From Allostellaceae bacterium (lineage in GTDB: Bacteria > Pseudomonadota > Alphaproteobacteria > ATCC43930 > CGMCC-115725): 40,942 bases of DNA. The stretch spans positions 1 through 40,942 of the forward strand of contig JANWJX010000039.1 in NCBI GenBank assembly GCA_025451725.1. The letters are read 5' to 3'. This document shows positions 31,989 to 40,942 of this stretch, piece by piece; positions within the stretch are counted from its first letter, which is position 1; each line of letters opens with the position of its first letter. Position numbers and translations under genes: made by a program. The notes beneath the pieces are model-generated. The model was not told the origin of the DNA, made no database searches, and saw only the letters and a program-made list of their open reading frames with translations.

Positions 31989-33653
31989 CTATGCCTTGGC
32001 GTAAGAGTCGCGCAAGCCGACGGTACGGTTGAACACGGGCTTGCCGGGTGCGGAGTCCGGATCGCGGCAGAAATAGCCCTGGCGTTCGAACTGGATCGCT
32101 TGCTCATCGTTGGCTTGCGCCAGCGCCGGCTCGATCCGCGCGTCGGCAAGGATTTCGAGCGAATTCGGGTTGATGTCGGCGAACACGTCGCCGCCCGCGC
32201 CGGGATCGGGCCGGGTGAAGAGCTGGTTGTAAAGCCGGATCTCGGCGGGCAGCGACTTGGTGGCCGAGACCCAGTGGATCGTCGCCTTGACCTTGCGGCC
32301 GTCGGGCGCGTTGCCGCCGCGCGTGGCCGGGTCGTAGGTGCAGCGCAATTCGACGATCTCGCCCGCCGCGTCCTTCACCACCTCGCGGCAAGTGACGAAA
32401 TAGGCGTAGCGCAGCCGCACCTCGGTTCCGGGCGACAAGCGGAAGAATTTCTTCGGCGGGATCTCCATGAAATCGTCGCGCTCAATATAGATCTCGCGTC
32501 CGAACGGAATTTTGCGCGAACCCTGCGACGGATCGTCGGGGTGGTTGACCGCGTCGAGCTCCTCGCCCGGCCCATCGTAATTCTCGATGACGACCTTTAG
32601 CGGCCGCAGCACCGCCATGCGGCGCGGCGCGGTCTTGTTGAGGTGCTCGCGCACGGCGAAATCGAACATCGCGAAATCGACGACCGAGTTGGCGCGCGCG
32701 ACGCCGACCCGCCGGATGAAATCGCGGATCGCCTCCGGCGGCACGCCGCGCCGCCGTAGCCCGGCGAGGGTCGGCATGCGTGGATCGTCCCAGCCCGACA
32801 CATACCTGTCGCGCACCAGTGTCGTGAGCACACGCTTCGACAGCACCGTGTACCCGATATTGAGTCGCGCGAATTCATATTGGCGCGGCCGCGACGGCAC
32901 CGGCAGATGCTCGATCAGCCAGTCGTACAGCGGCTTGTGATCCTCGAATTCGAGCGTGCATAGCGAATGGCTTACGCCCTCGATTGCGTCGGACTGGCCA
33001 TGCGCGAAATCGTAGGTCGGATAGATCGACCACGTCTTACCCGTGCGCGGATGCTCGGCGTGGATGATGCGGTACAGCACCGGGTCGCGCAGATTGATAT
33101 TGCCTGACGCCATGTCGATCTTGGCGCGCAGGGTTCGCGCGCCATTCGGGAACTCGCCCGCGCGCATGCGTTTGAATAAATCAAGATTCTCGTCGACCGT
33201 TCTGCCGCGGAACGGGCTGTCGCGGCCCGCCTCCTTCAACGTGCCGCGCGTTTCACGGATCTGGTCGGCGGTCTGGTCGTCGACATAGGCGAGGCCGCGT
33301 TCGATGAGATGCTCGGCCCATTTGTAGAGCTGCTCGAAATAATCCGACGCATGATGGAGGTGCGTGCCCCAGTTGTAACCGAGCCAGCGCACGTCGCGCA
33401 TGATGGCGTCGATATATTCCTGCTCTTCCTTGGCCGGATTGGTGTCGTCGAAGCGCAGCGCGCAATGCCCGCCATATTCCTGGGCGACGCCGAAATTGAG
33501 GCAAATCGACTTGGCGTGGCCGATATGGAGATAGCCGTTGGGCTCGGGCGGGAAGCGCGTGACGATGGTGCCGACGCGGCCCGCGGCGCGGTCGGCGTCG
33601 ATAATGTCGCGGACGAAATCGCGCCCGGCTTCGGCGACGGTGGCGTCGGTCAT
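31989..33653 (-). CDS. glnS: Glutaminyl-tRNA synthetase
   Basis: Attaches glutamine directly to tRNA-Gln. It is 554 aa. The class I signature is [23 protein letters not shown] (HIGH at residues 43-46). GlnRS-specific [52 protein letters not shown] and the KMSKS-like YTVLSKRVL follow. The two beta-barrel anticodon domains reach the end; there is no YqeY fusion and no N-terminal extension. Most alphaproteobacteria lack this enzyme and use misacylated Glu-tRNA-Gln with GatCAB; GlnRS in bacteria traces to eukaryotic transfer. It follows nadE by one base. Confidence 0.95.
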   Translation of the reverse strand: MTDATVAEAGRDFVRDIIDADRAAGRVGTIVTRFPPEPNGYLHIGHAKSICLNFGVAQEYGGHCALRFDDTNPAKEEQEYIDAIMRDVRWLGYNWGTHLHHASDYFEQLYKWAEHLIERGLAYVDDQTADQIRETRGTLKEAGRDSPFRGRTVDENLDLFKRMRAGEFPNGARTLRAKIDMASGNINLRDPVLYRIIHAEHPRTGKTWSIYPTYDFAHGQSDAIEGVSHSLCTLEFEDHKPLYDWLIEHLPVPSRPRQYEFARLNIGYTVLSKRVLTTLVRDRYVSGWDDPRMPTLAGLRRRGVPPEAIRDFIRRVGVARANSVVDFAMFDFAVREHLNKTAPRRMAVLRPLKVVIENYDGPGEELDAVNHPDDPSQGSRKIPFGREIYIERDDFMEIPPKKFFRLSPGTEVRLRYAYFVTCREVVKDAAGEIVELRCTYDPATRGGNAPDGRKVKATIHWVSATKSLPAEIRLYNQLFTRPDPGAGGDVFADINPNSLEILADARIEPALAQANDEQAIQFERQGYFCRDPDSAPGKPVFNRTVGLRDSYAKA

Positions 33654-33654
33654 G

Positions 33655-35373
33655 TCAGGTCGCGACCGGGGTCGGCGCGCGCGGGGTTTCGCCTGGCTCG
33701 GCGGTCGGCAGCCCCTTGGCGTCGGTGAAGCCGTTCGTGATTGGATAGCGCCGGTCGCGGCCGAAGGCGCGGCGCGTGATCTTTACGCCCGGCGGGGCCT
33801 GGCGGCGCTTGTATTCGGCGCGGTCAAGCATGCGCCATACGCGCCGCACCGTGGCTTCGTCATGGCCGCGCGCCACGATCTCGTTCACCGGCATTTCGTG
33901 CTCGACAAGACATTCGAGAATGTCGTCGAGCTTGTCATAAGGCGGCAGCGTGTCCTGATCGGTCTGGTTCGCCTTGAGCTCGGCGGTCGGCGGCTTGGTG
34001 ATGACGCGGCCGGGCATGATCCGGCCCTTAGGGCCCAGCAGACCGTCGGGCCGGCTCTCGTTGCGCCAGCGCGACAGCGCGAACACCGTCATCTTGTAAA
34101 CGTCCTTCAGCACCGCAAAGCCGCCGCACATATCGCCATAGAGCGTTGCGTAGCCGACCGACATTTCCGACTTGTTGCCAGTCGACAGCACCATCCAGCC
34201 GAACTTGTTCGAGAGCGCCATCAACGTGATGCCGCGCGCACGGCTTTGCAGATTTTCCTCGGTGATGTCGTTGTCGCGTCCGGCGAAAGACGGCGCCAGC
34301 ATGCCGCCGAACGCCTTCACCGCCGGCTCGATGTCGATGGTGCGCAGATCGATGCCGAGGAATTTCGCCACGGCCTCCGCGTCTTCGAGACTGTCGCGCG
34401 AGGTGTAGCGCGACGGCATCATGACGCAATGCACTTTGTCGGCGCCGAGCGCGTCGACGGCGATCGCCGCGCACAGCGCGGAATCGATGCCGCCCGACAG
34501 GCCGAGCACCACGCCAGGAAACTTGTTCTTGCGGACATAGTCGCCGAGGCCGAGCACCATGGCGCGATAGATCGAGGCGAGTTCGTCAGTCGGCGGCACC
34601 ATCGCGCCCTTGTCGGGGTGCCACGACCCGTCCGCTCCGCGCCGCCATTCGGTCTTGACCAGCGTTTCGCGCCAGTCCGCCGCCTGCACCTTGAGCACGC
34701 CGTCGGAATCCAACACGAACGAGCCGCCGTCGAACACCAGTTCGTCCTGGCCGCATACTTGATTGACGTAGGCGAGGGGCAGACCGGTTTCGGTGACACG
34801 CGTCACCGCGAGCGATACGCGCTCGTCGCGCTTGTCGCGCTCATAAGGTGAGCCGTTGATGACGAGCAGCATTTGGGCGCCGCTTTCGGCCAGGCCCTCG
34901 CAGGCGTCGACAGTCCACATGTCCTCGCAGATCAACAGGCCGATCCGCACGCCCCTGACGACCAGCGGGCCGGGCACGGGACCGGACGCGAAGACGCGCT
35001 TCTCGTCGAAAACACCGTAATTCGGAAGTTCGTGCTTGAAGCGCAGCGCGACGACCTTGCCATCGTCGATGAGGGCGGCGGCGTTATAGAGCTTGCCGTC
35101 TTGCCGCCAGGGCGTACCGACGATAGCGGCCGGGCCGGGTCCCATCTCGCGCGCGAATTGCTTGACCGCCGCCTCGCAGTCGGCGGCGAAGGCCGGTTTC
35201 AGCACCAAGTCTTCGGGCGGATAGCCGGCGACGAACAATTCGGTCGAAACGACGAGGTCGGCGCCCATCGCGGCCGCTTCGTCGCGCGCCTTCTTGAACT
35301 TGGCAAGGTTGCCCGCGATGTCGCCCACGGTCGGGTCGAGCTGCGCGAGCGCGATGATGAGGCGGTCGGTCAT
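33655..35373 (-). CDS. nadE: Glutamine-dependent NAD+ synthetase
   Basis: Last step of NAD synthesis: amidates NAAD using glutamine. It is 572 aa, two-domain form. The N-terminal nitrilase/glutaminase domain has the Glu45-Lys113-Cys149 triad ([31 protein letters not shown]). The synthetase domain has the PP-loop [10 protein letters not shown] (SGGIDS at 293-298), the [28 protein letters not shown] stretch and the [26 protein letters not shown] segment. The C-terminus ends in a Pro-rich tail. Its start overlaps the pncB stop (ATGA), so two NAD salvage enzymes are coupled. Confidence 0.97.
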   Translation of the reverse strand: MTDRLIIALAQLDPTVGDIAGNLAKFKKARDEAAAMGADLVVSTELFVAGYPPEDLVLKPAFAADCEAAVKQFAREMGPGPAAIVGTPWRQDGKLYNAAALIDDGKVVALRFKHELPNYGVFDEKRVFASGPVPGPLVVRGVRIGLLICEDMWTVDACEGLAESGAQMLLVINGSPYERDKRDERVSLAVTRVTETGLPLAYVNQVCGQDELVFDGGSFVLDSDGVLKVQAADWRETLVKTEWRRGADGSWHPDKGAMVPPTDELASIYRAMVLGLGDYVRKNKFPGVVLGLSGGIDSALCAAIAVDALGADKVHCVMMPSRYTSRDSLEDAEAVAKFLGIDLRTIDIEPAVKAFGGMLAPSFAGRDNDITEENLQSRARGITLMALSNKFGWMVLSTGNKSEMSVGYATLYGDMCGGFAVLKDVYKMTVFALSRWRNESRPDGLLGPKGRIMPGRVITKPPTAELKANQTDQDTLPPYDKLDDILECLVEHEMPVNEIVARGHDEATVRRVWRMLDRAEYKRRQAPPGVKITRRAFGRDRRYPITNGFTDAKGLPTAEPGETPRAPTPVAT

Positions 35374-36497
35374 GGCATTGCCCGCCCGCGCTTGTCGAAA
35401 AGAAATTCGCGGCCCAGTTTCACCATCGGTTTGTCGTCATACGCCACGATGTCCGCCGTCGCATACGTTTCGGTCCAGTTTTCCGGCAGGTAGGAGCCGG
35501 TGCCGACCACGTCGATCGGGGCATTTGCCATGGCCATCATATGGCATTTCGCCGGCGAAAAACCCGAGCTTGCGACGATTTTTACCGTTGGAAAACCGGC
35601 AGCGTCGAGCGACTGGCGCAGATGCCAGATCGCGGCGGCGCTGACCCCGGTGCCGACCAGATAGCGCAGATCGCCTTCCGAGCGGTAGCCGCGGATCGAT
35701 TGCGGCGCGGCACGCGCCAGCACTTCGTAAGAGCGGTTGAGGTCGAGCCCTTCGATATAGCGGCCGCCATGGGTGTCGATGCGCAGCGACAACTGTCCAG
35801 CGGCGGCGAGGTCGGGAAATCCCCGCGCGACTTCCAGCGCGTCCGAGATTTCCCTGCCGAAATAGTCGATCAGCACGGTCAGTGGCTCGTCCGGGAAGGT
35901 CTCGCGGAACATCTGCGCCGCGCGCAGCGTCGAGCCGGCATAGCCGATCAGCGCGTGGGGCATGGTGCCGCGCCCCTTGTCGTTGCCGAACCAGTGCGCC
36001 GTCGCGTCCGTGGCGTTGGCGACAAAGCCCATGGCGCCGGTCTCGCGCTTCGCCGCTGCCGAGCCGACCGAGGCGGCATAGGCCATCTGCTCGGCCATTT
36101 CGGCGCCCGCGCAATGTCGCGCGTCCATCGCCAAGAATGCCGTCTTGGGCAGATCGACGCACATCGCATAGGCGTTGTAAGCGGCGACACAGGCCGGACC
36201 GAGCTTTTGCAGATAAAGCGTTTCGAGATCGACAAGCTGCTCGAACGAGCCTGAGACATAGAACATCGGCTCGCCGGCGCCGACCCAATCGCCCTCCTTG
36301 TAGAGCAGCTCGATATTGAATTTCGTGCCGCGTGCATTGGCTGTGGCGTCGAGAAACTCGAGCGCGAAGCGCGGCGCCGCGATCACCGGCCGGCGCATGA
36401 ACACGGCATAGGTCGCGCGCCGGTCGCCGAACTTGCCGACAATTGCCTTGGTACGCAGGAAATAACTGTCGGTGAGGCGGGCGATGTCGTCCGTCAA
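35370..36497 (-). CDS. pncB: Nicotinate phosphoribosyltransferase
   Basis: Converts nicotinate and PRPP to nicotinate mononucleotide (Preiss-Handler salvage). It is 375 aa from a TTG start giving MTDDIARLTDSYFLRTKAIVG, chosen because GAGGA lies five bases upstream and because the longer frame is a shadow of aroG. Visible family parts: YNAYAMCVDLPKTAFLAMDARHCAG, GFVANATDATAHWFGNDKGRGTMPHALIGYAGST, the PRPP-binding IDYFGREISDALEVARGF and SLRIDTHGG, and SSGFSPAKCHMMAMANAPIDVVGTGSYLP. No ATP-dependent PncB tail. Directly before nadE; NMN adenylyltransferase (nadD) is not in the window. Confidence 0.9.
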   Translation of the reverse strand: MTDDIARLTDSYFLRTKAIVGKFGDRRATYAVFMRRPVIAAPRFALEFLDATANARGTKFNIELLYKEGDWVGAGEPMFYVSGSFEQLVDLETLYLQKLGPACVAAYNAYAMCVDLPKTAFLAMDARHCAGAEMAEQMAYAASVGSAAAKRETGAMGFVANATDATAHWFGNDKGRGTMPHALIGYAGSTLRAAQMFRETFPDEPLTVLIDYFGREISDALEVARGFPDLAAAGQLSLRIDTHGGRYIEGLDLNRSYEVLARAAPQSIRGYRSEGDLRYLVGTGVSAAAIWHLRQSLDAAGFPTVKIVASSGFSPAKCHMMAMANAPIDVVGTGSYLPENWTETYATADIVAYDDKPMVKLGREFLFDKRGRAMP

Positions 36498-36505
36498 CGC
36501 AATCC

Positions 36506-37891
36506 TCAAAACGCCGCGACGGCGCGGCGGCTGACTTCGCCGACGCGCTTTTTCTTCAGCGCCTCGGCGATCAGGAAGGCCAGCTCCAGCGCCTGGCTGG
36601 CGTTGAGCCGCGGATCGCAGTGGGTATGATAGCGGTCGGCGAGGCCGGTCTCGGTGATCGCCTGGGCGCCGCCGATGCACTCGGTTACGTCCTGCCCGGT
36701 CATCTCGAAATGCACGCCGCCGGCATAGGAGCCTTCCGCTTCATGCACCGCGAAAAAACCGCGCACTTCGGTCAGCACTTTCGCAACCTGACGCGTCTTG
36801 TAGCCGGTCGAGGAGGTGATGGTGTTGCCGTGCATCGGGTCGCAACACCACACCACTTTGCGGCCCTCTTTTGCCACGGCGCGGATAAGGCCCGGCAGCT
36901 TGGCTTCGACCTTGTCGGCGCCCATGCGCGCGATCAGGGTCAGCCGGCCCGGCTCGTTCTCCGGATTGAGAATGTCGATCAGCTTCAGGAGATCGCTGGT
37001 GTCGAGGCTCGGGCCGCATTTGAGACCGAGCGGATTCTTTACGCCGCGCAGGAACTCGACATGGGCGCCATCGGGCTGCCGCGTACGGTCGCCGATCCAC
37101 AACATGTGCGCCGAGCAGTCGTACCATTGCTCGGTGGTTGAATCGACGCGAGTCAGCGCCTGCTCGTAAGGCAGGAGCAGCGCCTCGTGCGAGGTGTAGA
37201 GGTCGGTCTCGCGGATCTGCGGCGTCGTCTCCGAGGTCAGGCCGCACGCCGCCATGAAATCGAGCGTCTCCGACAGCCGATCGGCCATTTCACGGTAACG
37301 CTCTCCGGCCGGGCTCTTTTCGACGAAGCCCTGGTTCCAGCTATGGACGCGATGCAGATCGGCGTAGCCGCCTTGCGCGAAGGCGCGCAGCAAGTTGAGA
37401 GTCGCCGCCGCCTGGCTGTAGGCGCGCATCATGCGCTGTGGATCGGGTACGCGCGACGCGGTGTTAAAATCCATGCCGTTGATGATGTCGCCGCGATAGG
37501 AGGGCAGGGTCACGGCGCCCTGGGTCTCGGTATCGCCGGAGCGTGGCTTGGCGAACTGACCGGCCATGCGGCTGACCTTCACGACCGGGCAGGCCGCGCC
37601 ATAGGTCAGCACCACCGCCATCTGCAACAGGACGCGGAACGTGTCGCGGATATTGTTGGGGTGGAACTCGGCGAAGCTCTCCGCGCAATCGCCGCCCTGA
37701 AGCAGAAAAGCCTTGCCCTCGGCGACGTCTTTCAACGCCGATTTGAGCCGCCGCGCCTCCCCCGCGAATACCAGCGGCGGAAAGTTGCGCAGCGTCTCCT
37801 CGACCGACGCCAGCGCCTTGGGGTCGGGGTATTCCGGTACCTGTTTGATCGGCATGCCCCGCCAACTGTCGGGGCGCCATTTCCCAGCCAT
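36506..37891 (-). CDS. aroG: Class II 3-deoxy-7-phosphoheptulonate synthase
   Basis: First step of aromatic synthesis: PEP plus erythrose-4-P to DAHP. It is 461 aa and belongs to the class II (plant-like, AroAII) type. The start ATG ([23 protein letters not shown]) has AAGGAG upstream; an earlier open frame does not match. Motifs: [15 protein letters not shown] (catalytic Cys), [72 protein letters not shown], and [18 protein letters not shown]. With aroQ in the same window, two shikimate genes sit on different transcripts. The pncB start follows nine bases after its stop. Confidence 0.94.
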   Translation of the reverse strand: MAGKWRPDSWRGMPIKQVPEYPDPKALASVEETLRNFPPLVFAGEARRLKSALKDVAEGKAFLLQGGDCAESFAEFHPNNIRDTFRVLLQMAVVLTYGAACPVVKVSRMAGQFAKPRSGDTETQGAVTLPSYRGDIINGMDFNTASRVPDPQRMMRAYSQAAATLNLLRAFAQGGYADLHRVHSWNQGFVEKSPAGERYREMADRLSETLDFMAACGLTSETTPQIRETDLYTSHEALLLPYEQALTRVDSTTEQWYDCSAHMLWIGDRTRQPDGAHVEFLRGVKNPLGLKCGPSLDTSDLLKLIDILNPENEPGRLTLIARMGADKVEAKLPGLIRAVAKEGRKVVWCCDPMHGNTITSSTGYKTRQVAKVLTEVRGFFAVHEAEGSYAGGVHFEMTGQDVTECIGGAQAITETGLADRYHTHCDPRLNASQALELAFLIAEALKKKRVGEVSRRAVAAF

Positions 37892-37913
37892 AACCGCTCT
37901 CCTTGGGGGCAAG

Positions 37914-37942
37914 CTAATAGCGGATTTCGCGGTGCGTAACAA
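37914..37942 (-). promoter_or_regulatory. Putative aroG promoter
   Basis: Minus strand TTGTTA (37937-37942) and TATTAG (37914-37919), 17-base spacer, four of six matches each. The aroG ATG lies about 23 bases beyond the -10 box. The first gene of the long minus-strand run aroG-pncB-nadE-glnS-osmC-cysS would start here. Moderate by-eye match only. Confidence 0.4.
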
Positions 37943-38007
37943 TTCTTGCGCCTAGCGAACGGGCGAGTGAAACTAGCCTCCACAACAAGATAGGTGGGGC
38001 AATTACC

Positions 38008-39204
38008 ATGAAGTTTTATTCCTCGCTCGCGGTTGCCGCGCTGGCGTTGAGCTTGGCCGTGCCCGCGCTCGCGCAGAACGACAAGCCGGTCAAGGTCGCG
38101 GTCATTCAGGACTCAACCGGGCCGCTGAAACCCTATGCCGACCAGATGATCACCGGCTTCAAGCTCGGACTGGAATACGGCACGCACGGGACGAACACCG
38201 TAGCGGGTCGCAAAATCGAGGTGATTTACAAGGACAGTCAGACCAAGCCCGATGTCGGCCGCTCGGTGCTGGCCGAGGCCTATAACGACGACCATGCCGA
38301 CCTCGCGGTCGGCGGCACGTTCTCGGCGGTGGCGCTCGCCATGCTGCCGGTGGCGCAGGAGAACAAGAAAATCCTGATCGTTGAGCCCGCCGTCGCGGAC
38401 TCGATCACCGGCGACAAGTGGAACCGCTACGTCTTCCGCACCGGCCGCAACTCGTCGCAGGACGCGATCTCCAACGCCATCGCCATCGGCAAGCCCGGCA
38501 CCGTGATCGCGACATTGGCGCAGGATTATGCCTTCGGGCGCGACGGCGTCGCCGCCTTCAAGAAGGCGCTGGCGAAGACCGGAGCCAAGGTAGTGTACGA
38601 GGAATACGCGCCGCCGATGACGACGGATTTCACCGCGCCCTATCAGCGCATCTTCAACGCGCTCGACAAGGAGAAGGGCCACAAGCTGATCTGGATCGTG
38701 TGGGCCGGCGCGTCGAACCCGCTGACGCCGCTCAAGTCGCTCAATCCCGGCGCGCACGGCATCGGCATCGCGACCGGTGGCAACATCCTGCCGGCGCTGG
38801 TGGCGTACAAGGACTTCCCCGGCCTCGAAGGCGCGGAATACTACTATTACGATTCCATCAAGAACCCGGTGAACAACTGGCTGGTGACGGAGCATGAAAA
38901 GCGCTTCAAGTCGCCGCCGGATTTTTTCACCTGCGGCGGCTTCGCGGCGGCGATGTCGGTGATCGCGGCGCTCGAGGCGACGCATGGCAGCACCGACACC
39001 GAGAAACTGATCGCGGCGATGGAAGGGCTCAAATTCCAGACGCCGAAAGGCGAGATGATCTTCCGCAAGGAAGACCACCAGGCGCTTCAGGACATGTTCG
39101 CCTTCAAGATCAAGGTCGATCCGAATGTCAAATGGGCGGTGCCCGAACTGACCAAGGTGATCAAGATCAGCGACATGGACGTGCCGATCATGAACAAGCG
39201 GTGA
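38008..39204 (+). CDS. Branched-chain amino-acid type ABC substrate-binding protein
   Basis: 398-aa periplasmic binding protein of the LivJ/family 1 type. The signal peptide is MKFYSSLAVAALALSLAVPALAQ. The first lobe has VKVAVIQDSTGPLKPYADQMITGFKLGLEY, then KIEVIYKDSQTKPDVGRSVLAEAYNDDHADLAVGGTFSAVALAMLPVAQEN. The second lobe has IATLAQDYAFGRDGVAAFKKALAKTGAKVV. Family members bind Leu/Ile/Val but also amides, urea or aromatic acids, so the ligand is open. First gene of the transporter operon; its stop overlaps the ATPase gene start (GTGA). AGGTGGGG precedes the ATG. Confidence 0.93.
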   Translation: MKFYSSLAVAALALSLAVPALAQNDKPVKVAVIQDSTGPLKPYADQMITGFKLGLEYGTHGTNTVAGRKIEVIYKDSQTKPDVGRSVLAEAYNDDHADLAVGGTFSAVALAMLPVAQENKKILIVEPAVADSITGDKWNRYVFRTGRNSSQDAISNAIAIGKPGTVIATLAQDYAFGRDGVAAFKKALAKTGAKVVYEEYAPPMTTDFTAPYQRIFNALDKEKGHKLIWIVWAGASNPLTPLKSLNPGAHGIGIATGGNILPALVAYKDFPGLEGAEYYYYDSIKNPVNNWLVTEHEKRFKSPPDFFTCGGFAAAMSVIAALEATHGSTDTEKLIAAMEGLKFQTPKGEMIFRKEDHQALQDMFAFKIKVDPNVKWAVPELTKVIKISDMDVPIMNKR

Positions 39205-39953
39205 CGGTACTCGAAACACGCGGCCTGACCATCCGGTTCGGAGGACATGTCGCGGTCGACGGCGTCGGTTGCGCCTTCGACCGCGGCACCCTGACCGCGA
39301 TCGTCGGGCCGAACGGCGCCGGCAAAACCACCTATTTCAACCTGATCTCGGGCCAATTGCGCGCCAGCGCGGGCGCGGTGCTGCTCGAGGGCGGCGACAT
39401 AACGGGCCTGTCCGCGCCGTTGCGCGCCCAGCGCGGCATCGGCCGGGCGTTTCAGCTCACCAACCTGTTCCCCAATTTGTCCGTGCTGGAAAACGTCCGG
39501 CTGGCATTTCAGGCACGGCTCGGCCCCTCATTCGATTTTCTCAGCATGGCATCGAGCCATCGCGATCTGCGCGACCGGGCGATGGCGTGTCTCGAGCGGG
39601 TGAAGCTGACGGCGCGCGCGGCGGCGCCGGCGGCGTCGCTGCCGCACGGCGACCAGCGCAAGCTCGAAGTCGCGATCCTGCTCGCCCTCGAACCCAAGGT
39701 CTTCATGTTCGACGAGCCGACCGCGGGCCTGTCGGTCGACGAGGAGCCGGTGATTCTCGATCTGATCGAGGAAATCCGCGAACAGCGCGACAAGACGATC
39801 CTCCTGGTCGAGCACAAGATGGAAGTGGTGCGCCGTCTCGCCGACCGGGTGATCGTGCTCCATAACGGGCGGCTGGTTGCCGACGGCATGCCGGCCGAGG
39901 TGGTGGCGTCGCCGATCGTGCAGGAAGCCTATCTCGGGGTCGCGCGTGTCTGA
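39201..39953 (+). CDS. livG: ABC transporter ATP-binding protein, LivG type
   Basis: 250-aa ATPase of the HAAT transporter family. The GTG start overlapping the preceding stop gives VTVLETRGLTIRFGG. Walker A is GPNGAGKTT (residues 36-44). The Q-loop region is GIGRAFQLTNLFPNLSVLENV. The signature is SLPHGDQRKLEVA, a variant of LSYGEQ. Walker B is VFMFDEPTAGL, with the H-loop in LLVEHKMEVV. The C-terminal ends MPAEVVASPIVQEAYLG, typical of LivG. It overlaps the livF gene by eight bases. Confidence 0.94.
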   Translation: MTVLETRGLTIRFGGHVAVDGVGCAFDRGTLTAIVGPNGAGKTTYFNLISGQLRASAGAVLLEGGDITGLSAPLRAQRGIGRAFQLTNLFPNLSVLENVRLAFQARLGPSFDFLSMASSHRDLRDRAMACLERVKLTARAAAPAASLPHGDQRKLEVAILLALEPKVFMFDEPTAGLSVDEEPVILDLIEEIREQRDKTILLVEHKMEVVRRLADRVIVLHNGRLVADGMPAEVVASPIVQEAYLGVARV

Positions 39954-40671
39954 CGCGCTGTTGACGCTGCGTGGTGTCGAGACGCGCATCGGCCGCTATC
40001 ACATTCTCCACGGCGTCGATTTCGCGGCGCGGCGCGGGCGCGTGACCATGCTGCTGGGACGCAACGGCGCGGGCAAGACCACGACGCTGCGCACGGTCAT
40101 GGGGTTGTGGCGGGCGAGCGCGGGCAGCATCGAATTCGACGGACGGCGCATCGAAACGCTCGACACGCCCGACATTGCGCGGCTCGGCATCGCTTATGTG
40201 CCGGAGACAATGGGCATCTTCTCGCAACTCACGGTGCGCGAAAACCTGCTGCTGGCGACCTGGCGTGACGGCCTGACCGACGAACGGCTCGACCATCTGT
40301 TCGCGTTATTCCCGGCGTTGAAGGAACGGTTCGCGGTGCCGGCAGGCGTGCTATCGGGCGGACAAAAACAAATGTTGGCGATCGGCCGCGCCATTGTTGA
40401 GCCGCGCCGCCTGCTGGTGGTGGACGAGCCGACGAAAGGTCTCGCGCCGGCGGTAATCCAGCAATTGATCGATGCGTTCCAACGCCTCAAGGAAAGCGAG
40501 ACCACGATCCTGCTGGTCGAGCAGAATTTCCACATGGCCGCGTCGGTCGGCGACGACGTCGCGGTGATGGATGACGGGCGCATCGTCCATACCGGCGCGA
40601 TGGCGGACCTGGTCGCGGATGACGCGCTCCAGCATCGCCTGCTCGGCCTCAGCCTGGCGCTGCACCAATGA
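39946..40671 (+). CDS. livF: ABC transporter ATP-binding protein, LivF type
   Basis: Second ATPase, 241 aa, from a GTG eight bases inside the end of livG (VSDALLTLRGVETRIGRYHILHGVDF). Walker A is GRNGAGKTT. The Q-loop region is GIAYVPETMGIFSQLTVRENL. The signature is LSGGQKQMLAIGRA, Walker B is LLVVDEPTKGLAP, and the H-loop region is ILLVEQNFHMA. The short form and the PDIARLGIAYVPE pattern separate LivF from LivG. It overlaps the permease gene by four bases (ATGA). Confidence 0.94.
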   Translation: MSDALLTLRGVETRIGRYHILHGVDFAARRGRVTMLLGRNGAGKTTTLRTVMGLWRASAGSIEFDGRRIETLDTPDIARLGIAYVPETMGIFSQLTVRENLLLATWRDGLTDERLDHLFALFPALKERFAVPAGVLSGGQKQMLAIGRAIVEPRRLLVVDEPTKGLAPAVIQQLIDAFQRLKESETTILLVEQNFHMAASVGDDVAVMDDGRIVHTGAMADLVADDALQHRLLGLSLALHQ

Positions 40672-40942
40672 AGCGCGACTGGGCGCCCCATGCGGTATTG
40701 CCGGTGCTGATACTGATCGCGCTGCCGGCGATGGGCGTCACCAACTGGCTGGTGCTGACCATAGCGGGCCTGGCGATGGGCGCGATGCTGTTCCTGATGG
40801 CGGCGGGCTTGACGCTGATCTTCGGACTGATGGATGTATTGAATTTCGCGCACGGCGCGTTCATCACTCTCGGCGCCTATGTCGCGGTCAGCGTCGCGGC
40901 GCCGCTCCTCGGCTGGAGCACGGCTGATTCATGGAGCCTGAA
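40668..40942 (+). CDS. livH: ABC transporter permease, LivH type, 3' truncated
   Basis: First 91 codons of an integral membrane permease, cut by the window edge. After MKRDWAPHAVLPVLILIALPAMGVTNWLVLTIAGLAMGAMLFLMAAGL comes the diagnostic LivH segment TLIFGLMDVLNFAHGAFITLGAYVAVSVA. With the binding protein and two ATPases upstream this makes a HAAT transporter; a LivM-type permease would be expected next. Confidence 0.9.
   Translation, partial: MKRDWAPHAVLPVLILIALPAMGVTNWLVLTIAGLAMGAMLFLMAAGLTLIFGLMDVLNFAHGAFITLGAYVAVSVAAPLLGWSTADSWSL

Noticed and set aside
1-40942. Mobile element, prophage, CRISPR or defence island
   Set aside because: No transposase, integrase, phage structural gene, direct-repeat array or known defence domain was seen; the gene content is ordinary chromosomal.

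Overview
The window is a compact, GC-rich chromosomal segment that looks like a free-living alphaproteobacterium, probably close to Rhodospirillales. The reasons are an NDUFA12-type complex I accessory protein, a DUF2155 periplasmic protein, the run aroQ-accB-accC-aat / DUF2155-mlaD-NDUFA12, a class II DAHP synthase, and cysS-cimA-trmJ-rpsD in one direction. I see no insertion sequence, prophage, CRISPR array, integrase or defence locus. This is mostly a housekeeping region, and no stretch longer than 300 bases lacks a gene.

Layout. 1-3561 (+): end of a site-2 protease, scpA, scpB, then tatB and tatC. 3558-5281 (-): stand-alone RAM-domain protein and RhlE helicase. 5450-8397 (+): alpha/beta hydrolase, GNAT acetyltransferase, DUF1328 peptide, NDUFA12, MlaD, an AT-rich small gene of unknown function, DUF2155 protein. 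8386-11280 (-): aroQ-accB-accC-aat, overlapping end to end. 11352-13756 (+): DUF6434 protein, maleylacetoacetate isomerase, secreted protein of unknown function. 13774-13848 (-): tRNA-Val(CAC). 13989-18863 (+): glmU, glmS, small membrane protein, glutathione reductase. 18864-23812 (-): msrQ, adenosine deaminase-like lipoprotein, secreted esterase, SDR, HCCA isomerase. 23950-25488 (+): orphan dipeptide-type binding protein. 25492-37891 (-): aroG, pncB, nadE, glnS, osmC, cysS, cimA, trmJ, rpsD and a CNNM/CorC protein. 38008-40942 (+): a branched-chain amino-acid type ABC operon, cut at the right edge.

The genes fall into recognisable functions: chromosome condensation (ScpAB), twin-arginine export (TatBC), fatty-acid synthesis entry (AccBC), shikimate pathway (AroG, AroQ), UDP-GlcNAc supply (GlmU, GlmS), NAD salvage (PncB, NadE), tRNA charging (GlnS, CysS), isoleucine precursor synthesis (CimA) and ribosome assembly (RpsD).

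The most interesting signals are regulatory. The cimA leader has a near-consensus promoter with a perfect 12-bp palindrome in its spacer, an apparently leaderless 31-codon upstream ORF, and a strong UNCG-capped hairpin inside that ORF. The tatB leader holds three 8-base segments in which the middle one can pair perfectly with either an upstream copy or a copy that includes the tatB start codon. Both are inferences from reading the sequence and were not computed.
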